Part shown: in pieces, positions 33,901 to 46,485 of the stretch
Numbering within the stretch: the first letter of the stretch is position 1
How the letters are laid out: the number at the start of each line of letters is the position of its first letter
Assembly: GCA_003255065.1 (NCBI GenBank)
Contig: QAOA01006876.1
Location: forward strand, 322,463 to 386,462
Length of the DNA: 64,000 nucleotides
Source: Cercis canadensis
Taxonomy: Eukaryota > Streptophyta > Magnoliopsida > Fabales > Fabaceae
Direction: 5' to 3'
Notes under the pieces: model-generated
Database searches by the model: none
Told to the model about the DNA's origin: nothing
What the model saw: only the letters and a program-made list of their open reading frames with translations
Position numbers and translations under genes: made by a program

Positions 33901-36900
33901 TTTATGTCAGATGGTGTTCAATTATTTAATTGTCATTTTGCGTTTGAATATTGCTTTGGATAGCTAACAAAGTTCTAAATTGATTAAAATGATTATGGAA
34001 GCATGAATTAGCTGATCAATGGGTTGGTTAATCTGTTCTAAACTTCTAATCCTCTGGTGTCCTAAATGTAAAATACATTTTTCTTAAGCGAGGTATCAGT
34101 GTCACTAAATAGGACATATATATTAGTATTTTGTCTGGTTTATGTGATTATTTCCTTGTTTAGTTCTTTATAAATCTTCTGAAGTACTAAAATATATCTG
34201 ACAAAGATATTAGGGTTGGACATATGTGCTGACACATTGGTGGGAGATGAAATGCTTAAGGGAATCTCAGGGGGCCAAAAGAAGCGGCTCACAACAGGTG
34301 TCTGACATGTATTGCTTTGTGCCGTGCACTTGTTAAGTCTAATGCATTTAGTACTTGCTAAAGCTGATGTGTGATTTCCAGGTGAATTACTAGTTGGTCC
34401 AGCAAGAGTGCAGTTCATGGATGAGATATCAACTGGTCTCGATAGCTCAACTACCTATCAAATTATCAGATATCTTAGACATTCAACCCGTGCACTTGAT
34501 GCAACCACTATCATATCTCTTCTTCAACCAGCTCCTGAGACATATGAATTGTTTGATGATGTTATACTTTTGTGCGAGGGTCAGATTGTATACCAGGGAC
34601 CCCGTGATAATGCTCTTGGGTTTTTCAAATTGATGGGATTTAGTTGTCCTGAGCGAAAGAATGTGGCAGACTTCTTGCAAGAAGTGAGTAGAAGAGGTAA
34701 TAGAATATAGATTTCGCTCTACTTGCTTGTAGTGATTGTTCCAGTTCTTGTCAACAGGTTACGTCAAAGAAGGACCAAGAGCAGTACTGGTCCGTTCAAG
34801 ACCGCCCTTACCGGTACATACCTGTAGGGAAGTTCGCTGAAGCTTTTCGCTTATATCGTGATGGAAAGAATTTGTCTGAGGAACTAAATATTCCTTTCGA
34901 TAGACTCTACAATCATCCAGCAGCCTTGGCTACTTCTCGCTATGGCGAGAAAAAGAGTGAACTTCTCAAAACCAGCTACAACTGGCAGAAGCTACTGATG
35001 AAACGGAATTCATTTATTTATGTTTTCAAATTTGTCCAGGTAATATGATGTGCAGTATACTATTGATAAAACAAAATGAAAGAATTGCTGATTTATATCT
35101 ATGTTAAATACTTAGTAATCTCGGTGGTAGTTTTTACAACGAAAAGACGTAAGTTTACCGGTATTTTAAACGAAATTATTCTTTAGTACTATGATATACG
35201 TGGAAATTTTCTTTTTCTTTTCTCTTTTATTGTTTTTCCTTTTCTTGTGGGGTGGGCGGGGTGCTATTCATGCCTTCGGTTCTGTCTCTCTCTCTCCTGT
35301 TTTTTGGGAGGGCGCGGGTGGGTTCTATCAACTTCTGATTCTATTTAACTTACCCAATTTCACCCAACACTATCCTGTTTGCTTTGAAAATAGAAAGGAT
35401 TTACCATTAACCAGCTTGATGATTAGTTATAGTTGATTTGTATACATGTTTGTATATGTATGCAAGGATTATAAAACTGATCTTGAGTTTTTTAATCTAT
35501 GTACTATTTTCAGCTTCTTTTGGTTGCTTTCATCACAATGAGTGTTTTCATCCGGACAACAATGCACCATAATACAATTGACGATGGAGGCTTATATCTT
35601 GGGGCACTGTACTTCTCTATGGTTATTATTCTCTTCAATGGTTTTACAGAGGTGTCAATGTTGGTTGCAAAGCTTCCAGTAATTTACAAGCACAGAGACT
35701 TGCACTTTTATCCTAGCTGGGTTTATACGCTCCCTTCTTGGGCCCTTAGCATTCCCACTTCCCTTGTAGAGTCTGGATGCTGGGTGGCAGTCACATACTA
35801 TGTGATTGGATATGATCCTGCAGTTACTAGGTGAATATTGTATTCACTTGTTGTTTTCATATATTCTTACAGTTTCTCTTTAGTGACTATTATATGCACT
35901 TTTAAATCTGCAGATTTTTTCAGCAATTCTTGCTATATTTCTTTCTGCACCAAATGTCTATAGCTCTCTTCCGTTTGATGGGATCCTTGGGCCGGAATAT
36001 GATAGTATCCAATACTTTTGGATCCTTTGCCATGTTGGTAGTGATGGCTCTGGGAGGATATATAATTTCAAGAGGTCAAAAAGAAATTGCAATTACATGC
36101 TTTTGAATTTTATTTGATAAATTTATTTTGCTGACATTTTCTTGTTTTGGGCAGATCGCATACCAAGCTGGTGGATATGGGGCTTTTGGTTTTCTCCTTT
36201 AATGTATGCACAAAATTCAGCTTCAGTAAATGAGTTCCTTGGACATTCCTGGGATAAGGTAATTATCTTTATGATTATTATCATTTGCTCCATTTTCCTT
36301 ACTGCTTTCCGTAACATCTGGAACTATCTTGCTAGTTGAGAAATACAGATGGTAATGTCATGAGGCATCAATATGTATCTAGTATAAATTCTGTTTAGCA
36401 ATTTCTTTACCGCATTGAAACATTTATTGTATATCTATTATCTTTCTCTGCAGAGGGCTGGAAATCAGACCACCAATCGATTGGGTGAGGCAGTGTTAAG
36501 AGCACGGAGTTTGTGTCCAGAGAGCTACTGGTATTGGATTGGCGTTGGCGCTATGGTTGGATATACAATTTTGTTCAATACACTGTTTACGATCTGCTTA
36601 TCTTACCTTAACCGTAAGATTTGTTCTTCTGTATACGAGTTCTCTAGTGTTGCTTTGCCTTCTGTTACTGCATAGAGCAGATATAATGTTGGTTGAGAAT
36701 GATGCTAATATTTTTTTCTTCTAATATTTCCTTCAGCTTTGGGGAAGCAACAAGCTGTTGTCTCAAAGGAGGAGCTGCAAGAGAGAGAAAGGAGGCGGAC
36801 AGGTGAAAGTGTTGTTATTGAGCTGAGAGATTACTTGAAGCATTCAGGGTCCTTAAGCGGTTTGTACATGTAGACTTTTTTTTCAAGTCTATATGCGTGA

Positions 36901-39900
36901 GCAAGAATGTGGAGTGTGACGTTTCCTTTAATTTTCATTTCTTGGCAGGAAAACATTTTAAGCAAAGAGGAATGGTTCTCCCATTTCAACCACTTTCCAT
37001 GGCTTTCAGCAATATCAATTACTATGTGGATGTCCCTCTGGTGTGTAAATGGCTTCATTCTTTTTTGTTATTTAATTTTCTGGTAGACTGATTGCTTTCT
37101 GGTTCATATATTGCTTCAGGAATTGAAACAACAAGGTATAGTTGAAGACAGACTACAACTGTTAGTTAATGTTACTGGAGCTTTTAGGCCTGGTGTGTTG
37201 ACAGCATTGGTTGGAGTAAGTGGTGCTGGAAAAACCACCCTCATGGATGTATTGGCTGGAAGAAAGACTGGTGGATACATTGAAGGAAGCATATATATAT
37301 CTGGTTATCCCAAAAGCCAAGACACTTTTGCAAGAATTTCTGGCTACTGTGAGCAGACTGATGTTCATTCCCCTTGCTTGACTGTATTGGAATCGTTACT
37401 TTTCTCTGCCTGGCTTCGATTATCATCAGATGTTAACTTGGAGACACAAATGGTAAAATATGAAACATAGTATGACCTTGCATATCATGGGCAAAAAATG
37501 ATTAGTGAAGATTTTTGATTGTCAGGCTTTTGTTGAGGAGGTAATGGAGCTTGTGGAGCTTACTTCATTGAGTGGAGCACTTGTTGGTCTACCTGGAATT
37601 AATGGACTGTCAACCGAACAACGAAAAAGGTTAACTATAGCAGTTGAACTGGTTGCCAACCCTTCAATAGTCTTCATGGATGAGCCCACATCAGGGTTGG
37701 ATGCCAGGGCTGCTGCCATTGTGATGAGAACTGTGAGGAATATAGTAAATACTGGACGAACAATTGTGTGCACAATCCATCAGCCTAGCATAGACATATT
37801 TGAATCCTTTGATGAGGTATTCACCTTATAAGAGAGCTTTTGAGCCTGTTTCATTTAAAAATCAGTATCTAGTATTGGACTCATCTGTAGGCAACACGGT
37901 CTCCTCTTTCATAGTGGGGCTTTACCTTTGTGTGGATACTGTTATATATTTTGTTATTGACTTTAGTCTTTATATCTTGTTCGTCTATGTATGTGTTTGC
38001 TTAGCATATCCCTGTATCTTTATCTAGTTCCTGGGATCCTTTCTTTGCGAAATATGCCTATATTTCAAATTGATTGGTGGTTCCAAGGAGAGGATTATCT
38101 TTCTACTTGAAATTATCTTGTAATGTTTCTGTGTCCTCACTGGTCCTACCAAATCTCAACTCTTATTACAGCTTCTGTTCATGAAGCGTGGAGGAGAGCT
38201 TATCTATGCTGGTCCACTTGGCCCTAAGTCTTGTGAGCTAATAAGTTATTTTGAGGTCAGATAACACTTAGCTTATTTTTCGCCGAATATATGATATATT
38301 GTTGAATGGAGAAGCAATCCTCCTTTATTTCTTACATGAATATTTTCCCTGCAGGCAATTGAAGGAGTTCCAAAGATCAGGACTGGTTATAACCCTGCTA
38401 CATGGATGCTGGAGGTTACTTCTACACTAGAAGAAAACCGTTTGGGAGTGGACTTTGCAGAAATCTATCGAAGATCAAATTTATATCAGTGCGTGCTATT
38501 CTTCTTAAATTTTGTCCATAAATTTGCATACTGCCACTTTCTGCAAATTGATATGCCATCTTCATTTTTCTTCAGATATAACAAAGAATTGGTTGAAAAC
38601 CTGAGCAAGCCAAGTAGTAATTCAAAAGAATTGAATTTTCCAACCAAGTATTGTCGATCCTTTTATGAACAGTTCCTAACCTGTCTCTGGAAGCAAAATC
38701 TATCTTATTGGCGTAACCCGCAATATACAGCTGTTCGCTTCTTCTACACTGTCATCATCTCATTGATGCTTGGAACAATTTGCTGGAGATTTGGCGCTAG
38801 AAGGTATTTTTCTTTTCAAATATTTTCCTGCCTCAATACTTTAGCTGTTGGGAAATCATAAGCTGCCCATTTTTCATTATTACGTGCTCCTCTACCGATG
38901 GCAGGTAGCTATGGTATACCATAAATGCGTGTCTCTTCTTTGGTGCATATATAAAGTCCTTAAAGAGAAAAGCAATTGAAACAGACATTGAATATTATAT
39001 TGATAAAGCTTAGTCAAGATGCATTGGAGACCAATTCACGACATTTAAGCTCCGATATCATTGTGATTAAAAAAAAAAAAAAAAAAAGCAGACAAAGAGA
39101 ATTCTATCAAGGCTGTTGGAAGATGACTTGTGGCTCATGGAATGGTTAGATTCAGGTTGAATGACAAAATAATAGTTTTAGTTTACTTATATCTGGTTAA
39201 TGGAACACTATTGATGTTATGTTAACCTGATTATCTACAAAGTTTTATGTACTTATGTTTAGAGTGCATTCTTATATTTTATTATATTTTTCTGTACCCA
39301 TTAGATTTCCTGTGACAACTTTATTTTCTTTTTTACAGGGAGACACAGCAAGATCTATTCAATGCCATGGGATCCATGTACTCAGCAATCCTCTTCATTG
39401 GCATCACAAATGGCACAGCTGTTCAACCAGTTGTTTCTGTTGAAAGATTTGTTTCATATCGAGAAAGAGCAGCAGGGATGTATTCAGCTTTACCATTTGC
39501 ATTTGCTCAGGTTTATTTTTAGACATCACATTCTTTCAACACGTTCATGAATGAAACTACTGGTTTAAAAAGTTGGCTAATGTGTTATCCTTCAATGGAC
39601 AGGTTGTTATTGAGTTTCCTTACGTGTTGGCACAGGCTATTGTATATTGTTCGATATTCTATTCCATGGCTTCATTTGACTGGACTACTGAGAAGTTCAT
39701 TTGGTACATATTCTTCATGTATTTTACTATGCTATATTTTACCTTCTATGGAATGATGACAACGGCTGTCACACCAAACCATCAAGTTGCTGCCATCATT
39801 GCTGCTCCATTTTATATGTTGTGGAACCTGTTCAGCGGCTTTATGATCCCTCATAAGGTATGAAAAATGACTGTTATGTAGCTTCTTTGGTGTTAACTTT

Positions 39901-40708
39901 TGGTTCTCTCAATAGAAAATGTTGATCAAGAAAGACAAGAAAATAAACAGATTTAACAATTGGATAACACAACACATATTCATAAAGAAATAGCAGTTGA
40001 GTAGTTTGGCACCTGAACTGTTATTTTTGGCTTTTTTAAAGGTCATTCTTGAAGTTTTTGGTGATTCCTTGGAAATTTTATTTGATCAATGTGTCAGAGA
40101 TTCAATTAATAATGATGTCTTGTACTTACAAATTGTTCTGCTGTGAAACAAGAACGTCATTCGATCCACATTGCAACAAAGTAGATCTTTACTTAAGAAA
40201 TTGTGCAAGTATGTACTGCAGTTTTGATAGAAAGGTAGTAGACTTACGGAACCTAAGAAAAGCCCTCAGCTAGACAGATCCATGGCGAACCTGAACAACT
40301 GATTCTTTGATCTCTTCCAACACTTCGATTGGCATGTTACAGTAATATGGGAGTGGAATAATAGTACATCAAAATTTGTGCTTGCTTGCTCAACTAATTT
40401 TATCATCAAATAACTTGTGCCACTTCTTTCTTCAGAGAATCCCTATATGGTGGAGATGGTATTACTGGGCAAACCCTGTAGCCTGGACCCTGTATGGTCT
40501 TCTTGTTTCACAGTATGGTGGTGATAATAATCTTGTGAAGCTATCGGATGGAAATAACTTGAGGCCCATAAGACAGGTACTTGGATATGTGTTTGGCTAC
40601 AGGCATGATTTCCTGAGTGTGGCTGCTGTTATGGTAGCAGGTTTCTGCATATTTTTTGCTATAATATTTGCCTATGCAATTAAATCCTTCAATTTCCAAA
40701 GGAGATGA
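30935..40708 (+). CDS. ABCG32: Full-size ABC transporter ABCG32/PEC1 (PDR type)
   Basis: Exports cutin precursors at the plasma membrane of epidermal cells to build the cuticle. Coding exons: 30935-31209, 31575-31695, 31819-31907, 32215-32299, 32736-32895, 32976-33052, 33168-33221, 34207-34297, 34382-34683, 34758-35039, 35514-35830, 35914-36074, 36155-36258, 36454-36613, 36737-36859, 36949-37040, 37120-37452, 37526-37816, 38172-38255, 38355-38488, 38576-38803, 39339-39510, 39603-39857, 40436-40708. All are GT-AG and in frame, giving 1420 residues, the Arabidopsis length as I recall it. Layout is (NBD-TMD)x2: Walker A GPPSSGKT at 168-175, signature SGGQKKR at 308-314, Walker B FMDE at 329-332; second Walker A GVSGAGKT at 863-870, degenerate signature STEQRKR, Walker B FMDEPTSG at 992-999. 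The start [12 protein letters not shown] and end NFQRR are diagnostic. It appears intact. Confidence 0.96.
33407..33880. mobile_element. hAT-type MITE, 474 bp, in an ABCG32 intron
   Basis: It lies in the 985-bp intron between 33221 and 34207. The ends are inverted: CTATGTTGCAC at the left and GTGCAACATAG at the right. Identical 8-bp flanks TTTGATTC (33399-33406 and 33881-33888) form a target duplication typical of hAT elements. No coding capacity. A TA/CA microsatellite sits at about 33746-33780. The terminal motif resembles a widespread plant MITE group starting CTATGTTGC. Confidence 0.85.
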
Positions 40709-42364
40709 AAGGACGGACTTGCATGCCTCTAGAAATATTGTATTGTGCTTTATAATAGGTTTTGAATACCTCATAAAGTAAGCGTGTGATATCTGTATAG
40801 TAACATGATTATAGCATACAAGTAGTGTGCTTCCAGGGTTTGTAAACTAATAAAATTACATTTTCAACATTATTTTACACTATACAGTTCACTCAACCTT
40901 GTTGTAAAGTGACACTANACTCAACCTTTTTGTAAAGTGACACTATTAGTATGTAGGATTACCATTTCGTAGGTGAAAGCTTGAAAGCTAAAAGTAATGT
41001 ATAACTCTTCCCCTCCCCCTCCCCCCCCCAAATTNCCCCCCCCAAAATTTTTTTTTTCTTTTCTCCCCCACTTATTCCAGCGTAAGCACTGCTATTCTAG
41101 TTATAAAATATTCGTGGAGAGACTTTACAGCGACATCTCCTTGGGGTAAGTCTTATTGGAAACTTGGAAATTTAAGAGTGGGTTTCAAGACATTAAGAGG
41201 TACTGTGATCTAGTTAATTTCAAGAAGTTATGGATGGAGATATGTATTTGGTCCTATAAATTTTATAATTTTTTTGTCTACTAGCAACTACATAATGAAT
41301 AGCTTATCTCTCCTATAATATTTGGCTTCATAAATGTTGTGCTAGATATATGGGTCTGTTTAATTTTTGTTTTTAAATTTTTTTTTTTATTTTTAAAAAT
41401 AATAAAACAAAAAAACTTGTTTGATAGGGCTGTTTTTAAAAATATGTTTTGAAAACTTTTCACAAAATTGTTTTAAAAACAAGAAAACAAATACAAGAAA
41501 GGGTTATTTTTAAAAACAAAAATACTTTCAAATACACCTTATATCTCTCCTATAATATCATCTTATATGATTTCAATAGGATTTTAAACTAGAGAATTTT
41601 ATAATAAAATATTTAATACTCAATTATTAGAGTATTTTTTTAAAAAACTAATTAATTTCTGATATTTTAGAAATATGCTCTTATTTTATTTATTTGTCAT
41701 TTGATGCTTGCACTGAGTATATATGATGCATAAAATAGTATGAGTGTTTATTCTGTATTACTACTATATATATAATTTGACTGGAGATATATGCAGAGAG
41801 TAACAATTCTTTTGAATTAAACTTATGATATTTTGGCTGTCCATGCATTTGATCCGATAAATGATAATAAACATACGTAACAATGGATAGAGTAACAGTT
41901 CTTTTCAATTAAACTTATGATATCTTTTCAGTCCACTTTCACCTAGAGACATATTTATCAAAATAATTATGCAAGTAAATAGTATAGTAAACTAGCTGCG
42001 GATAGCGTTTTCCTTTCTTCGTCATCTGGTGCTTGCATGCTTTGACATTTGGACTGAGTATTTGTATATATGACACGTAAATTTGTATTTCAGTGTTAAA
42101 CTGCTGAAACTATATATAATAATTTGAATGGAGGATCTGAAGGAGTTTTACCCAGAAAGGACAAAATGGGTGTTCCCTGCACCGCACTCGCGAGTCTCGC
42201 ATCCCAGAAAAAACAAAAGCAGTTAAAAAAATAAGCTTCTCTCTCTCACAGTCTCACTCTGTCTTTCTTATTAGTTATTAGCCTCTTAAGTCCTCAGGCA
42301 CCACACCACATTTTATGTTCAAATATAGAGAAGCTGTAAGCTAGGGTGGAGCACTTGCTGGTAA
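40709..42364. other. ABCG32 3' end and gibberellin oxidase upstream region
   Basis: The first 150-200 bases are probably ABCG32 3' UTR. Single Ns at 40918 and 41035 sit between short repeats (CTCAACCTT..TGTAAAGTGACACTA twice) and within C-runs. A T/A-rich foldback-like stretch lies at about 41345-41530. Two diverged copies of a segment (about 41694-41790 and 42018-42130) and a closer repeat (41797-41845 and 41891-41938) suggest local duplication. A TATATATAAT at 42111-42120 might be the TATA box of the next gene. Confidence 0.45.
40884..41060. other. Two single-N junctions in repeats and C-runs
   Basis: The N at 40918 separates two copies of CTCAACCTT.. TGTAAAGTGACACTA (one with G, one with T in the middle). 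The N at 41035 separates two C-runs followed by AAATT/AAAATT. Both are contig joins. The minus strand of the C-runs is G-rich and could form a quadruplex, which may explain the poor assembly. Confidence 0.7.
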
Positions 42365-45300
42365 ATGACTTCAATAACGAGTTCAATCTCAGAATCTTAC
42401 AAGGGCAATCCCATCCACCTCAATCACATTATCCCCCCCGACTTCAAGAGTTTGCTAAACATACCCGATTCCCATGAATGGACCCTATCAACGGAGCACC
42501 CAGTTGTTGACCCACTTACCTTCGGATCGTTGCCCCTTATAGACCTCTCCGATCCAAATGCACCATCACTTATAAGACATGCATATGAGAAATGGGGTGT
42601 GATCCAAGTTATCAACCATGCCGTTCCCCTAAACCTCCTCAAAGAAGTTGAGCTTCAAACACGACAATTATTCTCCTTACCAACTCACCGGAAACTCACT
42701 GCTCTCCGCTCACCGGAAGGCATCACTGGCTACGGGATGCTTCCCATTTCACCCTTCTTTCCAAAGCTCATGTGGTCTGAAGGTTTCTCAATGATGGGGT
42801 CTCCGGTGGAGCATGCCACCCAACTTTGGCCTCATCAACCTTGCCAGCAAACTAATTTCTGGTATGTATACGTGTACACACTTAATATCTATAATATTTT
42901 TTGTCAAAAGAAAAAGTTTTTTTATGTCCTTAATGAAGCTTATTAATAAGCTTCTCTCTTTGATCCAAATTATTTAATGGGTGATTCTATCATACAACTA
43001 TGGTATGTGATACTTTTCTTATATGATAGTTAATCTTAATTGTTAAAATAAATTAGTAAAATTAAATACTTTTATATATAAATAATTATCATATTACTAC
43101 ATTAAAGAAGTATGACATATCTTTGAAGTACATAAGAAAACTCCTTAATTAATAGCTATATACCTTATCAAGTAGACTTTTTTTTTTGTGATGGACTTAC
43201 CAAGTAGACTTAATTAGACTTCGAGACATTGCTAAATATGTGGTTATTGATGCATTACTGTATTATATAGTTTTATGGATTTTTATTTGGTACATTTACT
43301 GCAGTTTATACTTTATACAAGCAATTTAATTTCTATTTTTGAATGATAAATGCTTTATTAAAATTATCTTAACAATAATTTAGTTAATATTAAATATTTT
43401 TTAATTAATTTAAACAGAGCATGATAAAAAAATAATTAAACAAGGAATACTATTTACAATCATTCATGATTATATAATTTTTATATAAAAAATACTTTTA
43501 GAATATAAAAATGAAGTGTGCAATTCATTTAAAAATATTAATATTTTATTAATTTATTATAAATAGAATTATGAAATTTTAACCGTTTATTTATATAAAT
43601 ATTTTTGTTCTTATGGTCGCTCCGTCCCTCGTTGTGTTATAGGGCTTTTATGAGATGCAGTATAGTGTTATAGACTTATAGGTTTCTGTGTAGAAGTGCC
43701 GCCACGTAATGATGTGAGGTGTAAGGCGCGTCGTTTGGTTTGTAGTTTATATAGTCCCTAGTCCCTATGTGTATAGTGCTTCGTTACCATCTACGGGGTT
43801 TTAAATGATTGATGCAATGGCGCGGATTGCGGAAAGATGGCTCTACGTCGCGTTCATTGAGTGGTTATGGACTGAGAATAGCATTACGCGTTTTTGAACC
43901 AAGCATAACTCGTGTTAGAAGTTTAGAACATGTGTCATCACTGCATGCACCAAACCATGCATTGGCTTTCACGTAGCTTAATTAGAGCCTTAGACTATAC
44001 CATATTATAGGTCCATAGCTCAAATAAGCCTGCATTGTTGCATTTGTCACTACCCAAACCTGAGTTAAGTAGTGATGAGGATTCGCCAAAAAATAAAAGT
44101 AGTGATGAGGAGAAAACTGAGGTTGGAATAGGTCTTAAGTAAACCCAAGTTACCCAACTAAAAAAACATTTGACTAATTGTCATGATCTTAATTTGATCC
44201 ATGTGATTAGTATGAGCCTATTAGCTCTAAAAACCCAACACATTTCTATGAAATATGTGAAGAATCTTTCTAAGAAATATTTAGTGGGATAGATAAGTGG
44301 AATACCATGCAGAAATGTGGGACTATGACCCTGATTTTTGTTTTCGTTTTGGTATATCAGATAAGATAACAAGAGGGCTACCTTCTAATTCTAACGAAAC
44401 TATTACGCCCTCATTGTCGTTTTGCTATGTATAAATGCGTATCTGCTTCGTAAATTGTAAACTCTAACCTTAATCTCACCGATCACCTACCTAAGAATCA
44501 GGACACGCCGCACCTCTTGAACCTTTGGCGCTCTTAGATGAATTAAAGAGAACAATTTTCCCACCTTTTAGGGGCTTTCCCAACAGTGCTCATTTTCAAA
44601 ACAAATTATGACCCATAGATAAGGATCATATTGTAAAAGTTAAAAATATTGTGGCCTTGGTCTTGAAATTAGATATATATTTACTAAATCGTCTGTAACT
44701 GAGTAGTACTGAGATTGATCTCAAGACTTATAGGTTTTATGTTCAAATCTAAAATTGTAGCTAAAATACCAAAAAAAAAAATTGAACATATTTTTGGCTG
44801 TACTTAGTACAGTTGAAGTTAAGAATAAATGAAAGCAAAAAAGGATGAAAAACTGAGAATAATAGTAACAAAAATGTTTTTTTTTTCAATTTCATTTCTA
44901 TTAAATTTTGATGTTTCCTTTAAGCATATGGTTATCGGTGCAGTAATGTAATGGAGAAGTATCAGAAAGAGATGAGAACATTTAGTGAGAGAATAATGGA
45001 GCTGATGCTTGAATCATTGGGCTTAACTCGAGAAGATGTCCAGTGGTTCAAACCCAAAGTGGGCTGCAGCAACAAATACCAATCTTTACTTCAACTGAAC
45101 TCATATCCAATTTGTTCGGACCCGGGCCGAGCCATGGGCTTAGCCCCTCATACAGACTCATCATTGCTCACAATTCTCCACCAAAGCAGTGGTATTATGG
45201 GTTTAGAGGTCTTTGGAGATGGTATCGGCTGGGTGCCTGTCCACCCAATCTCTGGTGCGCTTGTCGTCAATCTTGGTGACTTGATGCATATACTATCCAA

Positions 45301-45541
45301 CGGCCGATTCAAGAACATACTGCATCGTGTGGTTGTGAACAAGACACATCACCGTTTCTCAGTTGCATACTTCTTTGGTCCACCAAGTGACGTGAAAATA
45401 TCACCTTTGATCACACTCACTGACCATGATCATCCACCACTCTATTGCCCAGTCACATGGAAAGAATACCTTGAAACCAAAGCAAAGCATTTTAACAATG
45501 CACTTAAACTTATTAGGAACAAAGTAGCCCCAAAAATTTAG
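42365..45541 (+). CDS. GA3ox: Gibberellin 3-beta-dioxygenase (GA3-oxidase)
   Basis: 2-oxoglutarate/Fe(II)-dependent enzyme converting GA9/GA20 to bioactive GA4/GA1, the last step of gibberellin synthesis, in the cytosol. Two exons, 42365-42861 and 44944-45541, split in a Cys codon, give 364 residues, normal for the family; the single intron is at the expected place. The N-terminal DIOX_N domain contains LPLIDLSDPNA and WGVIQVINHAVP. Iron ligands are His235 and Asp237 (APHTDSSLLT) and His293 (NILHRVVVN); Arg303 and Ser305 (HRFSV) bind 2-oxoglutarate. The segments GYGMLPISPFFPKLMWSEGF and SPVEHATQLWPH separate it from GA20- and GA2-oxidases. The intron (2082 bp) is long and holds a SINE-like repeat at its right end. 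Expression control by feedback is usual for GA3ox but is not visible here. Confidence 0.92.
42862..44943 (+). other. Long intron of the GA3-oxidase gene
   Basis: 2082 bases between ACTAATTTCTG|GTATGT and GGTGCAG|TAATG. The left third is very AT-rich. The middle (about 43610-43950) is more GC-rich, with several CG dinucleotides, and looks foreign to the rest; I cannot assign it to a family. A SINE-like copy with an A-run is at 44690-44782. Confidence 0.6.
44690..44782 (+). repeat. tRNA-like SINE-type repeat, copy 2
   Basis: Begins with AACTGAGTAGTACTGAGATTG, continues TCAAGACTTATAGGTTTTATG and TTCAAATCTAAAATTGTAGC, and ends ATACC followed by a run of A. Block order is the same as in the copies at 15267-15365 and 56349-56465. 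The A-run at the 3' end is consistent with retroposition. Confidence 0.5.
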
Positions 45542-46485
45542 GGTAATTGCCACAACCATGTGTAATTTTCCAAGTTACTATTTTTTTTTTTTTTTTTGGT
45601 TTAAAGTGTTGTTTTCCAAGTTGATGACATTCTAGTATGGATGAGTTGAAGGAAGAGGATTTTTTTTTTCTTTTTTTTTTTCGGCTAACTAAACTTTCAT
45701 TCAAAAAAAAAAAAAAAAACTACCACTAAATGATCAGCCAAGACCTGCGAAAGCTGAGGATTAGTGGTTAAACAAATAAAAAGGGGAAATTAAACATCTC
45801 TCCTTATTTCACAAGTTACAAAAACTTCCCTGACCCATTTCATAATTTACACAAATTTCCCTTCTATTAAATTTTAACATAACAGAAACCTCTTTAAATT
45901 ACACTAAGGAGGTTTGTGTAATATATAAAACAAGGGAGCTTTCTATCATTTTATCTAGTAGAAAAGGAATAGGCAAGTTACCCATATATGTATTTCTCTT
46001 GAAACAAATAATACACCAACAGTGTAAAGTGACATGCAAACGCAAGTAGGTGTAATGCTTGACTAATTTGCATGTACTTCAGAGGAATACTGATGCACAT
46101 TCATCAACATAAGCTCACACTTTGTGACAAGATAACACTTTCTATACATTGGAAGAATAGAAAGAAGGGATCAGTATGCAATATATACAATCTGTGGACA
46201 GAAACATGTTATAATCTTTGCTCAAGTAAAACTGTAAACCTGTAAGTATACTTTGAGGTTAGCACTTTCACTATATACCCTTTTCTAAGTCTATACAAAA
46301 AACTCTATTGAACATTTTCGGTCAGAAGGGTATGCCTTATAAGGGTTAACAGGGACTGTCAAAAACCAAAACATCCCTTTCACAGTTGGACATAAGCATA
46401 TAAGGGACCAAAAAACCTATAACGAAAACCTCTTGATTTTTGGGGAAGGTATACCTATACTATCAGCGGCAAGAGAAGTGCCGAG
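45542..46485. other. Convergent intergenic stretch, GA3-oxidase and LEUNIG 3' ends
   Basis: The two genes end tail to tail 944 bases apart. T and A homopolymers lie at 45581-45598, 45660-45680 and 45702-45719. A degenerate repeat with units resembling CACAAATTTCCCT and its inverse AGGTTTGTGTAA lies at about 45795-45965. No gene seen. Confidence 0.45.
45795..45965. repeat. Degenerate foldback-like repeat
   Basis: The left part (AACTTCCCTGACCC... TTACACAAATTTCC) roughly matches the reverse complement of the right part (GGAGGTTTGTGTAATATATA... AAGGGAGC). About 40 bases align with gaps. It may be an old MITE remnant; chance similarity cannot be excluded. Confidence 0.35.

Noticed and set aside
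39068-39088. A-run in an ABCG32 intron as a retrogene tail
   Set aside because: No gene-like sequence precedes it and no flanking duplication was seen.
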